This document shows positions 1 through 8,278 of a DNA stretch of 17,589 nt, in pieces; position 1 is the first letter of the stretch, and every line of letters begins with the position of its first letter. The position numbers and the translations under genes are program-made. The DNA lies in assembly GCA_040003205.1 (NCBI GenBank), contig JBDUDA010000033.1:1-17589 (forward strand). Reading direction: 5' to 3'. The notes under the pieces were generated by a model. The model searched no databases, was not told where the DNA came from, and saw only the letters and a list, made by a program, of their open reading frames with translations. This DNA is from JALYIM01 sp040003205. GTDB taxonomy: Bacteria; Acidobacteriota; Terriglobia; Terriglobales; Acidobacteriaceae.

Positions 1-33
1 GTCATCCCGAGCGCAGTCGAGAGACCTGCTTTT
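1..33 (+). repeat. GTCATCC-type intergenic repeat, uninterrupted copy
   Basis: This copy reads GTCATCCCGAGCG followed directly by CAGTCGAGAGACC and then TGCTTTT. The same two half-sites recur at 11017-11065 (reverse strand) and 13246-13303. In those copies they are separated by different hairpin-forming inserts, so this copy is the unfilled form. It may continue left of the window. I associate this kind of intergenic repeat with Acidobacteria; that attribution is from memory, but the in-window similarity is directly visible. Confidence 0.7.
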
Positions 34-39
34 AAATGC

Positions 40-53
40 TGAGGGCTCCCTCA
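40..53 (-). terminator. Candidate weak intrinsic terminator after the dsbD-like gene
   Basis: TGAGGG and CCCTCA form a 5-6 bp stem with a 2-4 nt loop, starting 12 nt beyond the stop codon of the minus-strand dsbD-like gene. On the minus strand the stem is followed by GCATTTAAAAG, so the U-tract is short and poor. The position is right for a terminator, but the stem is short and the call is tentative. Confidence 0.3.
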
Positions 54-64
54 TGATGGATTTT

Positions 65-1318
65 CTACAGCCGGTTGAGAGCACTTAGGAAAATGCCCGG
101 GGTAAGCAATTCCGGCAATTGCACGGGAGGCGCATTCGGATCTCTCCCATAAAGCAGATAAAACGGAACTCCGCTTCTGCCAAACGACGCGAGGGTTTTC
201 GTGATCACAGGGTCCTGCGAAGTCCAGTCAGCTTTCATCAGGACGACGTTCTTACTCAGCACCATTCTCCGCACCTCGGCGGAGCCGAACACAGCACGCT
301 CATTCACCTGGCAGGCCAGACACCAGGCCGCAGTGAAATCTACAAAAACAGGACGTCGCTGCCCGCGATACTGCTCGACGCCTTCAGTGCTGAAGACCTC
401 CCACTGCAACTCTCCACTTGGAGTCACCGACGAGCCGGTGGCAGTCGTATTCGCCGCGCGCACTACGTCATTCCGGCGAACACTGCCGATCGGGATCCAA
501 AGACCGAGAACAAACAGAAAAATAGCGGAAGCGCTCGCGATGCCGGTGTGTCGCTTACGGCCCAGCAGCCATGCCCCAACTCCCATGACGAGTAAACCCG
601 CGAGCAACCGCGCGATCGCGTCCACTCCAACCTGCTTCCCAAATACCCACACCAACCAGATCACCGCAGCGAACATCGGGAAGGCCATGGCCTGCTTGAA
701 GGTCTCCATCCACACGCCAGGCTTGGGCAGAAAGTGCGCCCATTGCGGAAACCACGACAGCAATACGTATGGCAATGCCAGCCCAATCGCCAGCGCTGTA
801 AAGACGCCAAAGGCAACGGCAGCGGAGTGCCCCAACGCGAAGCCGATAGCTGTGCCCATGAAGGGCGCGGTGCAGGGCGTCGCAACAACCGTCGCCAGCA
901 CTCCGGTAAAGAAAGATCCGGTATAGCCAGAGCGCGCTGCGAGGGAATTACCGAGTCCCATCCACGACATTCCGATCTCAAATAAGCCGGCGAGACTCAA
1001 TCCCATCAGAAATAAAAGCGATGCCAATACCACTACGAATGCGGGGGATTGCAACTGAAATCCCCACCCGACTTGCTGGCCGGCTCTGCGCAAAACGAAA
1101 AGCAATCCCAACAGAATCCAGAAGCAAACCAACACTCCGACTCCATAGGCGAGCCCGTGACGCCGAAATTCGCGGCGGTCACTGTGGCCGTTCATTAGTC
1201 CCAACGCTTTCAACGAAAGGACGGGGAAAACGCACGGCATCAGGTTGAGAATGAGTCCGCCGAGGAACGCGAAGGCAACCATGCTTCCCAGTGACATCGA
1301 GTTGGTAAAAGTCGGCAT
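65..1318 (-). CDS. dsbD: DsbD-type thiol:disulfide interchange protein, lacking the N-terminal periplasmic domain
   Basis: Inner-membrane electron carrier that should pass reducing power from cytoplasmic thioredoxin to the periplasm. Numbering is from the upstream TTG at 1348, ten codons before the ATG chosen here. The CcdA-like membrane core carries LMPCVFPVLSLK (C39) and VVATPCTAPFMG (C159), the paired membrane cysteines of the family, within about eight hydrophobic segments (about 20-290). A thioredoxin-like C-terminal domain follows (about 315-427), with WCLAC (C343/C346) and a cis-Pro motif SGVPFY. Full DsbD proteins are about 560-600 residues with an N-terminal immunoglobulin-like domain. 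Here a TAG sits directly before the TTG, so that domain is absent. Possible starts are TTG 1348, ATG 1318 and ATG 1297; none has a good Shine-Dalgarno. A TATAGT hexamer at 1357-1362 on the minus strand could be a -10 box and would favour ATG 1318. Divergent from trmJ. Confidence 0.88.
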   Translation of the reverse strand: MPTFTNSMSLGSMVAFAFLGGLILNLMPCVFPVLSLKALGLMNGHSDRREFRRHGLAYGVGVLVCFWILLGLLFVLRRAGQQVGWGFQLQSPAFVVVLASLLFLMGLSLAGLFEIGMSWMGLGNSLAARSGYTGSFFTGVLATVVATPCTAPFMGTAIGFALGHSAAVAFGVFTALAIGLALPYVLLSWFPQWAHFLPKPGVWMETFKQAMAFPMFAAVIWLVWVFGKQVGVDAIARLLAGLLVMGVGAWLLGRKRHTGIASASAIFLFVLGLWIPIGSVRRNDVVRAANTTATGSSVTPSGELQWEVFSTEGVEQYRGQRRPVFVDFTAAWCLACQVNERAVFGSAEVRRMVLSKNVVLMKADWTSQDPVITKTLASFGRSGVPFYLLYGRDPNAPPVQLPELLTPGIFLSALNRL

Positions 1319-1356
1319 TCGAGCGCACACCGTGCCAGCGGCCTGCAACTACTTCA

Positions 1357-1362
1357 ACTATA
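1357..1362 (-). promoter_or_regulatory. Candidate -10 box for the dsbD-like gene
   Basis: TATAGT on the minus strand matches the -10 consensus at five of six positions. It lies 38 nt upstream of ATG 1318 and only 8 nt from TTG 1348. No convincing -35 hexamer is found at 16-18 nt spacing, so this rests on the -10 match and its location alone. Confidence 0.25.
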
Positions 1363-1414
1363 ACTCCGTACTATCCAAAACAGGAACGTCGTCCTCAGGT
1401 TCCCGCCTTCATCA

Positions 1415-1443
1415 GACTGGTCCATGACTTAGAATAGCCAGTC
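1415..1443 (+). promoter_or_regulatory. Candidate trmJ promoter region with an inverted repeat abutting the start codon
   Basis: GACTGG (1415-1420) and CCAGTC (1438-1443) form a 6 bp inverted repeat with a 17 nt loop ending exactly at the TTG start codon. Between the arms, TAGAAT (1430-1435) resembles a -10 hexamer. A start site about 7 nt downstream would give a transcript beginning at or next to the TTG, i.e. leaderless. The -35 candidate (TTCATC, 1408-1413) is weak. Confidence 0.3.
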
Positions 1444-2190
1444 TTGCTGCATGAACAACAGTTCGATCGCTTGCGTGTAGTGCTGGTGGCGGCACGCAAC
1501 CCGCTCAACATCGGAGCGGCCGCTCGAGCCATGACTAATTTCGGGTTCGGGCAGCTTGGGGTCGTTAACGCGTACAACATTGGGTTTCGCGAGGCGCGCT
1601 CCGCTGTCGGCGCTGCCGGGCTGCTGGCAGATGCGGTGGAGTACAAAAGCGTCGCCGAAGCTGTGGCCGACTGTTCTCTCGTCGTAGGAACCACGGCGGT
1701 CCGACATCGCGAGTTGCAACATCCACTGCGGCAACTGGAAAATGGCGGACGTCTGATTCGCAAAAGGCTGGCGTCAAGCCGGGTCGCGCTTCTTTTCGGA
1801 TCGGAAAAATTCGGCCTCTCGAACAAAGACCTCAGCCACTGTGACTGGCTTATGCGCATTCCAACGCACGAGCAAAATATCTCTATGAACCTGGGACAGT
1901 CGGTTGCCGTCTGCCTTTATGAGTTAATACGGGACGCGAAATCTGCGCAGTCTCCGGAGAAATTAAAACTCGCCTCTTCCCGCGAGCGAGAGCGAATTAC
2001 CTCGTCTATTCTGGACGTAATGCGGGCAAGCGGATACCTGGACCGAAGACCGATTAGCGATGTAGAGGAAAGAATGCGCCGCCTGATTCGCCGCATGAAT
2101 TTGCCCGCTGGCGATACCGTAGTATGGCTCGGGATTCTGCGACAAATCGCATGGAAACTGAAGATCGCCGGAACCACCAAACAGAAATAA
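1444..2190 (+). CDS. trmJ: TrmJ/SpoU-family RNA (cytidine/uridine-2'-O)-methyltransferase
   Basis: SPOUT-fold S-adenosylmethionine-dependent methyltransferase, most like TrmJ, which methylates the 2'-OH of tRNA position 32. All three SpoU motifs are present in 248 residues: motif 1 NPLNIGAAARAMTNFG (19-34, with the conserved Arg R28), motif 2 VALLFGSEKFGLSN (114-127), and motif 3 IPTHEQNISMNLGQSVAV (139-156). These form the trefoil knot that binds the cofactor. The C-terminal extension (about 165-248, RRLIRRMNL...ILRQIAW) resembles the helical tail of TrmJ rather than short TrmL proteins. The start is a TTG with no Shine-Dalgarno. An in-frame TAG at 1435-1437 limits the N-terminus, and TTG places about ten residues before motif 1, as expected for TrmJ. 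The gene stops 4 nt from the convergent czcA. The exact RNA target is inferred. Confidence 0.87.
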   Translation: MLHEQQFDRLRVVLVAARNPLNIGAAARAMTNFGFGQLGVVNAYNIGFREARSAVGAAGLLADAVEYKSVAEAVADCSLVVGTTAVRHRELQHPLRQLENGGRLIRKRLASSRVALLFGSEKFGLSNKDLSHCDWLMRIPTHEQNISMNLGQSVAVCLYELIRDAKSAQSPEKLKLASSRERERITSSILDVMRASGYLDRRPISDVEERMRRLIRRMNLPAGDTVVWLGILRQIAWKLKIAGTTKQK

Positions 2191-2194
2191 ATCT

Positions 2195-5100
2195 TCAAAC
2201 CTGAAGCACGTCACCTTCGCGAGCGACGACTTCGTACAACACCGGGTTCACAAAAAATCCGATGAAGAGTCGCGAAATTAATCCCGCCACAATCACAATC
2301 GCGAAAGGCCGCTGCGTATCGGAGCCAATTCCCGTGGAAAGCGCCGCCGGCAGCAATCCTAAACACGCCACCAGCGCCGTCATCATGATGGGCCGCAGGC
2401 GCAGCAGCGAAGCTTCCCGGGTTGCGGTGCGAATGTCCATGCCCGACTGACGAAGTTTATTAATGTATGAAACCAAAATCACAGCGGTTTCAACCGACAC
2501 ACCCAGCAATGCCAGCAATCCTAATACTGAAGACACGCTGAACGGCGTATGCGTGAGCTTGAGCGCGATCAACGCGCCTACGGGCTCCGTCATGATCACG
2601 CCGAGCGCAATGCTGACGGGAAATTTCAGGTTCCCATAAAGTGCAAACAGGATCAGGAAGATCAGTCCAATGGCGAGCGGACCGATGATAAAAAGCTGTG
2701 CTCTTGCCTCCAGAAACTGACTGTACTCCCCACCCCAGGCCAGCTGGTATCCCAGGGGAAGCTTGACGGCCTCATTCACTGCGCGCTGGCCATCCCGCAC
2801 AGCACGCGACAGATCTCGCCCTTCAATGCTGTATTGCACACCGATATAGCGCGAATTATTTTCGCGATAGATAAACGACGCTCCGTTGCCTTGTTGGATG
2901 TTCGCAAGCTGCGTGAGAGGGATCTGCTGCCCGTCCGGAGTGCCCACAAGCAAGTTCCCAATATCATGCGCGCTGCTGCGAAATTGCGGCTGCATGCGCA
3001 CGACGAGATCGAAAAGTTTTTCGCCTTGAATAACTTGAGTGACGGCCTGCCCGCCCACAGCTGCCGAAATTACCGCTTCGACATCTGCGACGTTTATTCC
3101 GTAGCGAGCAATCTTGTCGCGATCAACATCAATGAGCAAGCTCGGCTGTCCTAGTTCGCGCACAACTGTGAGTTCAGTGAAGCCTGGCACTTTTGCCAGC
3201 GCGTTCTTTATCTGGATGGCCTTGTCCTGCAAAATATTAAGATCTTCGCCGTAGATCTTTACTGCCAGCGAACTCTTCAGGCCTGTGAGAGCTTCGTCCA
3301 CCGCGTCTTCTGCCGGCTGGGTGTAGTTGAAAATTATCCCGGGAAAGGCGCTTACCTTGCGATTGATGGATTCGATCAGCTCTGCCTTGTTGCTGATTTC
3401 GCCGCCCCAGGCTTTGTCTTTGTAAGGTTTCAGGCCAACATAGAACTCGCAATTAAAAAATCCTGTCGCGTCGGTGCCGTCGTCGGGACGTCCGAGTTCC
3501 GAGCCCACCACCGTCACCTGTGGATACGACATTAGAATCGTGCGAAGTTGTGGAGCGATGCTGCTGGCTTCTTCGAATGAAATCGTATACGGCATGGTCG
3601 CCCGCACCCAGAGCGCGCCTTCGTCGAGGTGCGGCATAAACTCGCCACCAATAAAAGGAATCAGTAACAGGCTTGCCCCAAAAATCAAGGTGGCAATCAG
3701 CAGGGTCAAGCGGGGACGTGCCAGCGCCCAGTCCAATTGTTGTGAATATTTGTGCTTCATCCACTCGTAAGCGCGGTTAGGGCGCTCGCGAATTCCGCTC
3801 TTGAACCAATAAGAGGCCAGCACCGGTACAAGAGTCAAAGTGAGGATGAGGCCGCCGACTAGCGCAAATGACATGGTCTCTGCCATGGGATGAAACAACT
3901 GCCCCGCTGGACCGCTCAGCGCATAGATAGGCAAATAGCCGGCGATGATTACCGCGACTGAATAAAAAATAGGACGATCAACATCCTTAGCAGCCGCCAG
4001 AATGACTTCCGGCAGTGAGTAGCTCTGACCTTCGCGCAGCGCCAGTTCGCGATAGATGTTTTCCATCATGACGACGGTGCCGTCAATCACGATTCCGAAA
4101 TCAATTGCCCCAATCGACAGAAGATTCGCCGCTACGTCATGCGCATGCAGCACAATAAAAGCAAACAACAGCGACAGCGGCACGGTGAGCGCCACAATTA
4201 CCGCCGCCCGTATGCTCACCAAAAAGAAAATCAAAACCACCAGCACCAGCAGCATGCCGCGTAGAAGGTTTTTCTCCACCGTGTCGGTCGTAAGATCAAC
4301 CAATTCGCTGCGATCGTAAAAAGGATGCACCTTCACGTCCGGCGGCAGCACATGCTGATTCAGTTCTTCAGTCTTGGCCTCGACCCCCTTGAGAACATTC
4401 TGCGTCTGTTCTCCGCGACGCATCAGGATCACACCCTCAACCGCATCGTCATTCTTCTGGAAACCGAATTGACCCAGCCGGGGAGCATGTCCGATCGTCA
4501 CGTCGCCAATGTCTTTGACGCGTATCGGAACGCCTTTGCCTCCGCCAACCACCACGTTCCCGATATCGTTGGTGTTCTGTACAAGGCCGATTCCACGAAC
4601 GTAATAAAACTGCCCTCCCTGAGAAAAGAAGCCGCCGCCGGCGTTGGAGTTGTTGGCGGCAAGCGCAGTCAACACCTGCGGAACGGTAAGGTGATATCCA
4701 TAGAGCCGCGCGGGATCGAGCAGCACCTGATATTGCATGACAGTGCCGCCAAAGCCGGAATCATCCGCCACACCGGGAACCGAACGGTAGGCCCGCGCGA
4801 CCACCCAATCTTCGATCGTCTTCAATTCCTGAGGACTGCGATCGGTGCTCTCGAGCACATAGCGATAGACCAGTCCGCTGGGACTGAAAAGAGGCGCAAG
4901 GCTCGGACTCACTCCAGTAGGAAGACTAGCTTCGCCCAATCGCTCAAAAACAATCTGTCTCGCAAAATAACTTTCGGTGGCGTCCTCAAAAGTGAGTTTC
5001 ACGTCGGACAGCCCATATAGCGAAATGGACCGCATCACCACCATGTGTGGGACGCCGTTCATCTCGAGTTCCAGCGGAAGCGTCACCAGGCGCTCGACCT

Positions 5101-5278
5101 CTTCAGCGGCGTGATCTGGCCACTGCGTAATGATCTCTACTTGCGGAGGAGCCAGGTCGGGATAAGCATCCACGGGCATTCGTCTAAACGACATGACGCC
5201 GCCGACAGTAATGAACCCTGTCAGCATCAGCACCAGAAAGCGCTGCCGTAACGCGGCTTGGACAATTTTGTGAATCAT
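2195..5278 (-). CDS. czcA: CzcA-type heavy-metal RND efflux pump (HME family inner-membrane subunit)
   Basis: Proton-driven inner-membrane pump of a tripartite metal-efflux complex, 1027 residues as usual for the family. A TM1 start (about 10-30) is followed by the periplasmic porter domain. TM4 carries the heavy-metal RND signature DFGIVIDGTVVMMEN (393-407), with D393, D399 and E406 at the places of the proton-relay D402, D408 and E415 of Cupriavidus CzcA. By motif alignment the three CusA copper-binding methionines (E. coli M573, M623, M672) correspond to R559, N609 and E662 here. A divalent metal such as Zn, Co, Ni or Cd is therefore likelier than Cu/Ag; this is inference. The ATG at 5278 has only a weak ribosome-binding site. 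It lies 37 nt downstream of the adaptor gene, and is the last gene of the operon, ending 4 nt from convergent trmJ. Confidence 0.93.
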   Translation of the reverse strand: MIHKIVQAALRQRFLVLMLTGFITVGGVMSFRRMPVDAYPDLAPPQVEIITQWPDHAAEEVERLVTLPLELEMNGVPHMVVMRSISLYGLSDVKLTFEDATESYFARQIVFERLGEASLPTGVSPSLAPLFSPSGLVYRYVLESTDRSPQELKTIEDWVVARAYRSVPGVADDSGFGGTVMQYQVLLDPARLYGYHLTVPQVLTALAANNSNAGGGFFSQGGQFYYVRGIGLVQNTNDIGNVVVGGGKGVPIRVKDIGDVTIGHAPRLGQFGFQKNDDAVEGVILMRRGEQTQNVLKGVEAKTEELNQHVLPPDVKVHPFYDRSELVDLTTDTVEKNLLRGMLLVLVVLIFFLVSIRAAVIVALTVPLSLLFAFIVLHAHDVAANLLSIGAIDFGIVIDGTVVMMENIYRELALREGQSYSLPEVILAAAKDVDRPIFYSVAVIIAGYLPIYALSGPAGQLFHPMAETMSFALVGGLILTLTLVPVLASYWFKSGIRERPNRAYEWMKHKYSQQLDWALARPRLTLLIATLIFGASLLLIPFIGGEFMPHLDEGALWVRATMPYTISFEEASSIAPQLRTILMSYPQVTVVGSELGRPDDGTDATGFFNCEFYVGLKPYKDKAWGGEISNKAELIESINRKVSAFPGIIFNYTQPAEDAVDEALTGLKSSLAVKIYGEDLNILQDKAIQIKNALAKVPGFTELTVVRELGQPSLLIDVDRDKIARYGINVADVEAVISAAVGGQAVTQVIQGEKLFDLVVRMQPQFRSSAHDIGNLLVGTPDGQQIPLTQLANIQQGNGASFIYRENNSRYIGVQYSIEGRDLSRAVRDGQRAVNEAVKLPLGYQLAWGGEYSQFLEARAQLFIIGPLAIGLIFLILFALYGNLKFPVSIALGVIMTEPVGALIALKLTHTPFSVSSVLGLLALLGVSVETAVILVSYINKLRQSGMDIRTATREASLLRLRPIMMTALVACLGLLPAALSTGIGSDTQRPFAIVIVAGLISRLFIGFFVNPVLYEVVAREGDVLQV

Positions 5279-5315
5279 TCAGATTTCGTTCTGCGTTTTC
5301 CGACGCTGCGCGCCG

Positions 5316-6482
5316 CTATTTCTGTAGCGAATTCGCAAACTGCAAGAACAGGCTGCCGTTCCCCACGACCCGATCGCCGGATTTCAGTCCGCTGGTGATT
5401 TGTGTTTGTCCGTTGATGCTCTCGCCCGCTGTAATGCCACGCCTTCCATACTGATTAGTAGAAACTTCGGCGTAAACGAATGGCTGGTTCTCGGAATCGC
5501 GCAACACCGCCGAATCCGGTACAGCAACCGCATTCTCAATCTTGCCGGTGCTCACCGACGCCACCACAAACATGTCCTTCTTCAACTTCTTCGCGGGGTT
5601 GGCAGTTTCAATTCGAGCTTGCAACGTCCGCGTGCTGGCGTCCACCGACGCAGCTACGTACGAAATCTTCCCCTTAAACACATCCGGATAAGCGTCAGTC
5701 GTGATCGTGACCTGATCTCCCACCCGCACATACGGCAAATCTTTCTGGTAAACGTTGACCAACACCCAGACCGTGCTGGTATCAGAAATTGTGAAGCACT
5801 GGGTATTACCGGGCTGAAGTAATTGTCCCGCTGAAACCAATTGCTCGACTACTTCGCCGGCGATAGGCGCTTTGACTGGAACCTCAAAACTTGGAGGCGC
5901 TTTAATCAAAGACTCGGGATCGCTCACTCCCATGACCTTGAGCGCGGCTTCCGCTGATATCAAGTCGCTTCCGGCTTGAACGCTGGCCGACTGTGCCTGC
6001 TCCAGGTTCTGCTCTGAAATAGCGTGGTGTTGATAAAGGTCCTGCGCGCGCGTGTAAGACTTCTGCGCCAGCGAATTGGCGTCCTTTGCCTTCAAAAAGT
6101 TTGCGCGCAACTGCGAATAGTCTGGACTGGCGACATACAACATGGCCTGCCCATGACTTACTTTTTGTCCCGGAACAACCAGCACGCGACTTACCGGTCC
6201 GCTTACCTGGCTGATAACGGGAGTAGTGCGAAAACTGTTGTAGGCAACTGCGCCAGTCAGTCGCAGCGTGCGCGTCAACGTCGTGGGTTGCACCGTCACG
6301 ATCTGAAGGTGGGACCGCTGATCTTCGGGGACGGTAAAAAATTGTGCGCTGCCGGAATCGGCTTCGGATTTAACCTCGCCGCCCTTCGAATTCGTTCTTT
6401 CACATCCACAGACTGCCAGCAACGCAGCAAGGCCGAGCATAACCAGCGGTGCGGGACGATGACCTCTATTAAACATCTTCAT
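5316..6482 (-). CDS. RND efflux periplasmic adaptor (membrane-fusion lipoprotein, CzcB/CusB-like)
   Basis: Periplasmic adaptor joining the RND pump to the TolC-like channel, 388 residues. The N-terminus has a basic start, a hydrophobic stretch (about 12-24) and a lipobox-like V-C-G-C ending at C27, suggesting a lipid-anchored protein. The two lipoyl half-motifs are visible: VSGPVSRVLVVPGQKVSHGQ (about 92-111) and VKAPIAGEVVEQLVSAGQ (about 202-219). They flank an alpha-hairpin (about 125-185), and beta-barrel and membrane-proximal domains follow. I see no CusF-like metal-binding extension and no Met-rich metal site. The start codon overlaps the upstream TolC-like gene's stop as ATGA (6479-6482), with AAGGA seven nt upstream, so translation is likely coupled. 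It is followed 37 nt later by czcA. Confidence 0.92.
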   Translation of the reverse strand: MKMFNRGHRPAPLVMLGLAALLAVCGCERTNSKGGEVKSEADSGSAQFFTVPEDQRSHLQIVTVQPTTLTRTLRLTGAVAYNSFRTTPVISQVSGPVSRVLVVPGQKVSHGQAMLYVASPDYSQLRANFLKAKDANSLAQKSYTRAQDLYQHHAISEQNLEQAQSASVQAGSDLISAEAALKVMGVSDPESLIKAPPSFEVPVKAPIAGEVVEQLVSAGQLLQPGNTQCFTISDTSTVWVLVNVYQKDLPYVRVGDQVTITTDAYPDVFKGKISYVAASVDASTRTLQARIETANPAKKLKKDMFVVASVSTGKIENAVAVPDSAVLRDSENQPFVYAEVSTNQYGRRGITAGESINGQTQITSGLKSGDRVVGNGSLFLQFANSLQK

Positions 6483-7759
6483 GGCAGATTCCTTGTTCCG
6501 ACCGCTTGTTTTAACTGCTCCAGAGATGTCATGTACGAAGCCAGTGCCTGGCGGTATCCCAGTTGCACCGCGCGGTAGCTGCGCTCTGAGTCCAGGTAGT
6601 CGAGCAAGCTTGCAGCGCCGCGTTTATAGGCGTACTCACTAATGTCGCGCGAGTCTTGCGCTTGCTTTAAATATCCGGAAACATAGAGTTGGACAATCTG
6701 GTTGTTGCTCTTGACCGTTTCATAAGCACTTTGCACGTCGGCCATGACTTGATCGTTAGCCGACTGCTGTAACTCCTGCGCCTGTGAGAGCGCATAGCGG
6801 GTACGCGCGATTTCGCCCTGGTTGCGATTGAAGACAGGGATGTCGAAACTCACGAAGATTGAGGCGGAGTTCTGAGCCGCTGTATGCGTGAAGTCATAAG
6901 TTCCGGTGACATCCTGCTTTCCATTCGCTTTGGCCAACAAGATTTGGCTCTGCGCAGCTGTCACACCCAATGCCGCAGCCCGCACATCGGGGCGTTCGCG
7001 CATGGCCTGCAATTGCAAATCCTCTACTTTGGCCGCCACCGGCTGATATGAAAGGTCGCCCAGCACGTCGAAGTCTGCGGGAACGGCCTCGAATCCCAGC
7101 AGGTTACGTAATCCCACAAGGGCCTGGACTCTGGCTAGTCGCGAAGACGACACGTCGGTCTGAAATTGCAACAGCTGCAACTTGATCTTTAAATAGTCGG
7201 CTTCACTAATGTAACCAGCCTTGTATTGCGTCTCGCTGATGTCAACCGTTTGCTGAAAGCCCTTCAGGTCCTGTTCCGCGAACTGTAACGTGGATTCCGC
7301 CAGAAGCACACTGACGAATTGCTGCCCTACATTAAATTTCAGAGTCCGCTCTGCATCTGTAACCTGAGAGCGCGTGACTGCTGTCTGGTCTTGCGCCGCT
7401 TGCAGTCGCCGCTGACGTTTGTGTCCGCGCTCAAAAAGGTAGCCAATCCCGATGTCAAATTGCTGCGTTAAGTTCAACGTATCCAGAGAGAAGTCGCCAG
7501 GGCTAAAAATGGGGATAAACTGCGAATCAAATCCAAACGTAAAATTTGGACGCAGATTCGCCGTGATCTCCTGTGCCTGATTTTGGAAGATCAGAGTCCT
7601 TGTCGCCCTGAGCGAATGATTGTGCGCCAGCGCCAGGTCCACGGCCTGATCGAGACTAATCACAGTCGGTGCCTGCGCCGCCGCCAGATGTGCCAGCATC
7701 GCGCACAGTACTGTCGCGAGGGCAAAAGCACGAATTGGATGTCGATCAAATAGGTGCAA
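6479..7759 (-). CDS. TolC/CzcC-like outer-membrane efflux protein
   Basis: Outer-membrane channel subunit (OEP family) expected to trimerise and dock on the adaptor. It has 426 residues: a signal peptide (about 1-28, hydrophobic FALATVLCAMLAHLAAA with an AAA-Q cleavage region), then two homologous OEP repeats (about 33-215 and 235-420). The repeats are rich in long amphipathic helices (for example ISLDQAVDLALAHNHSL and QLQAMRERPDVRAAALGV), typical of TolC coiled-coil barrels. There is no lipobox cysteine at the cleavage site. The start is a TTG at 7759: an in-frame TAA lies at 7763-7765 just upstream, and starting at the next ATG (7699) would delete most of the signal peptide. No clear Shine-Dalgarno is visible. 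First structural gene of the CBA-order metal-efflux operon. Confidence 0.92.
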   Translation of the reverse strand: MHLFDRHPIRAFALATVLCAMLAHLAAAQAPTVISLDQAVDLALAHNHSLRATRTLIFQNQAQEITANLRPNFTFGFDSQFIPIFSPGDFSLDTLNLTQQFDIGIGYLFERGHKRQRRLQAAQDQTAVTRSQVTDAERTLKFNVGQQFVSVLLAESTLQFAEQDLKGFQQTVDISETQYKAGYISEADYLKIKLQLLQFQTDVSSSRLARVQALVGLRNLLGFEAVPADFDVLGDLSYQPVAAKVEDLQLQAMRERPDVRAAALGVTAAQSQILLAKANGKQDVTGTYDFTHTAAQNSASIFVSFDIPVFNRNQGEIARTRYALSQAQELQQSANDQVMADVQSAYETVKSNNQIVQLYVSGYLKQAQDSRDISEYAYKRGAASLLDYLDSERSYRAVQLGYRQALASYMTSLEQLKQAVGTRNLP

Positions 7760-7858
7760 GGTTTACTACCAAATTGTTCTGCGGCTACTCATAAAAACGA
7801 ATGATGAACAATAGCCGCGCTGACTGATGGATTCGAAAACTCTTGGGTGGCAAGATGA

Positions 7859-7876
7859 GAAGCAACAAGATGCTTC
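7859..7876. other. Small hairpin between the Cys-rich gene and the TolC-like gene
   Basis: GAAGCA (7859-7864) and TGCTTC (7871-7876) form a 6 bp stem with a 6 nt loop inside the 133 nt gap between the two genes. There is no adjacent T-run, so it is not a good terminator. It could be an mRNA processing or stability element, or chance. Confidence 0.25.
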
Positions 7877-7892
7877 GCAGATATCGGCGCAA

Positions 7893-8243
7893 TTAATAGA
7901 TTGGAGGAGGCCGAACGTAAAGCTGGAAGGACGAGAAAAGTTTTCCCGGCGACGCATCGGCTGCCTGTGTCGCAGTGCTGCGCCGCACAGCCGGGGCAAA
8001 AGCGATAAGCAGAAAAATCGCCACCACTGGCTGCGTCATGAGGCATAAGACACAGACGGTACTGTTAGAGGCTGTGATCTGGCTTTGAACGGTGTTCGCT
8101 GAATCTGTGCCACTACTAAACTGGCTTCCGCAGAGGTGCGATGCCTGAATAGTAGTCATTTGAAAAAGCAAGGCAATGCATGCAAACGCCATCAATAACG
8201 TCCTGCGTTCTATGGCCTGCTTCTGTACTTTTTGGTTAGTCAT
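7893..8243 (-). CDS. Small Cys-containing exported/membrane protein heading the metal-efflux operon
   Basis: No named family is recognised with certainty. From ATG 8243 it is 116 residues. A basic start (AIERR) leads into a hydrophobic segment (about 15-33, LLMAFACIALLFQMTTIQA), followed by a short His/Cys motif HLCGSQ (H36, C38), a CVLC pair (C64, C67), a second hydrophobic stretch (about 68-83) and a C-terminus ending FQLYVRPPPIY. From memory, small Cys-containing proteins ending in a similar RPPP tail occur upstream of czcCBA-type operons in this phylum, which would fit a metal-sensing or metal-binding accessory role; this is inference. An ATG at 8354 is in frame and has GGGAG eight nt upstream, giving 153 residues. 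However, its extra 37 residues are not signal-like and would cover the candidate promoter at 8279-8308. Confidence 0.62.
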   Translation of the reverse strand: MTNQKVQKQAIERRTLLMAFACIALLFQMTTIQASHLCGSQFSSGTDSANTVQSQITASNSTVCVLCLMTQPVVAIFLLIAFAPAVRRSTATQAADASPGKLFSSFQLYVRPPPIY

Positions 8244-8278
8244 CACAATCTTGATAACTCTGATGCGATGGATGCCGA

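Noticed and set aside
4325..5020. Long open frame antisense to czcA (231 codons, plus strand)
   Set aside because: It lies entirely within the well-supported RND pump gene, has no ribosome-binding site, and its translation shows no recognisable motif; it is a shadow of the czcA codon pattern.
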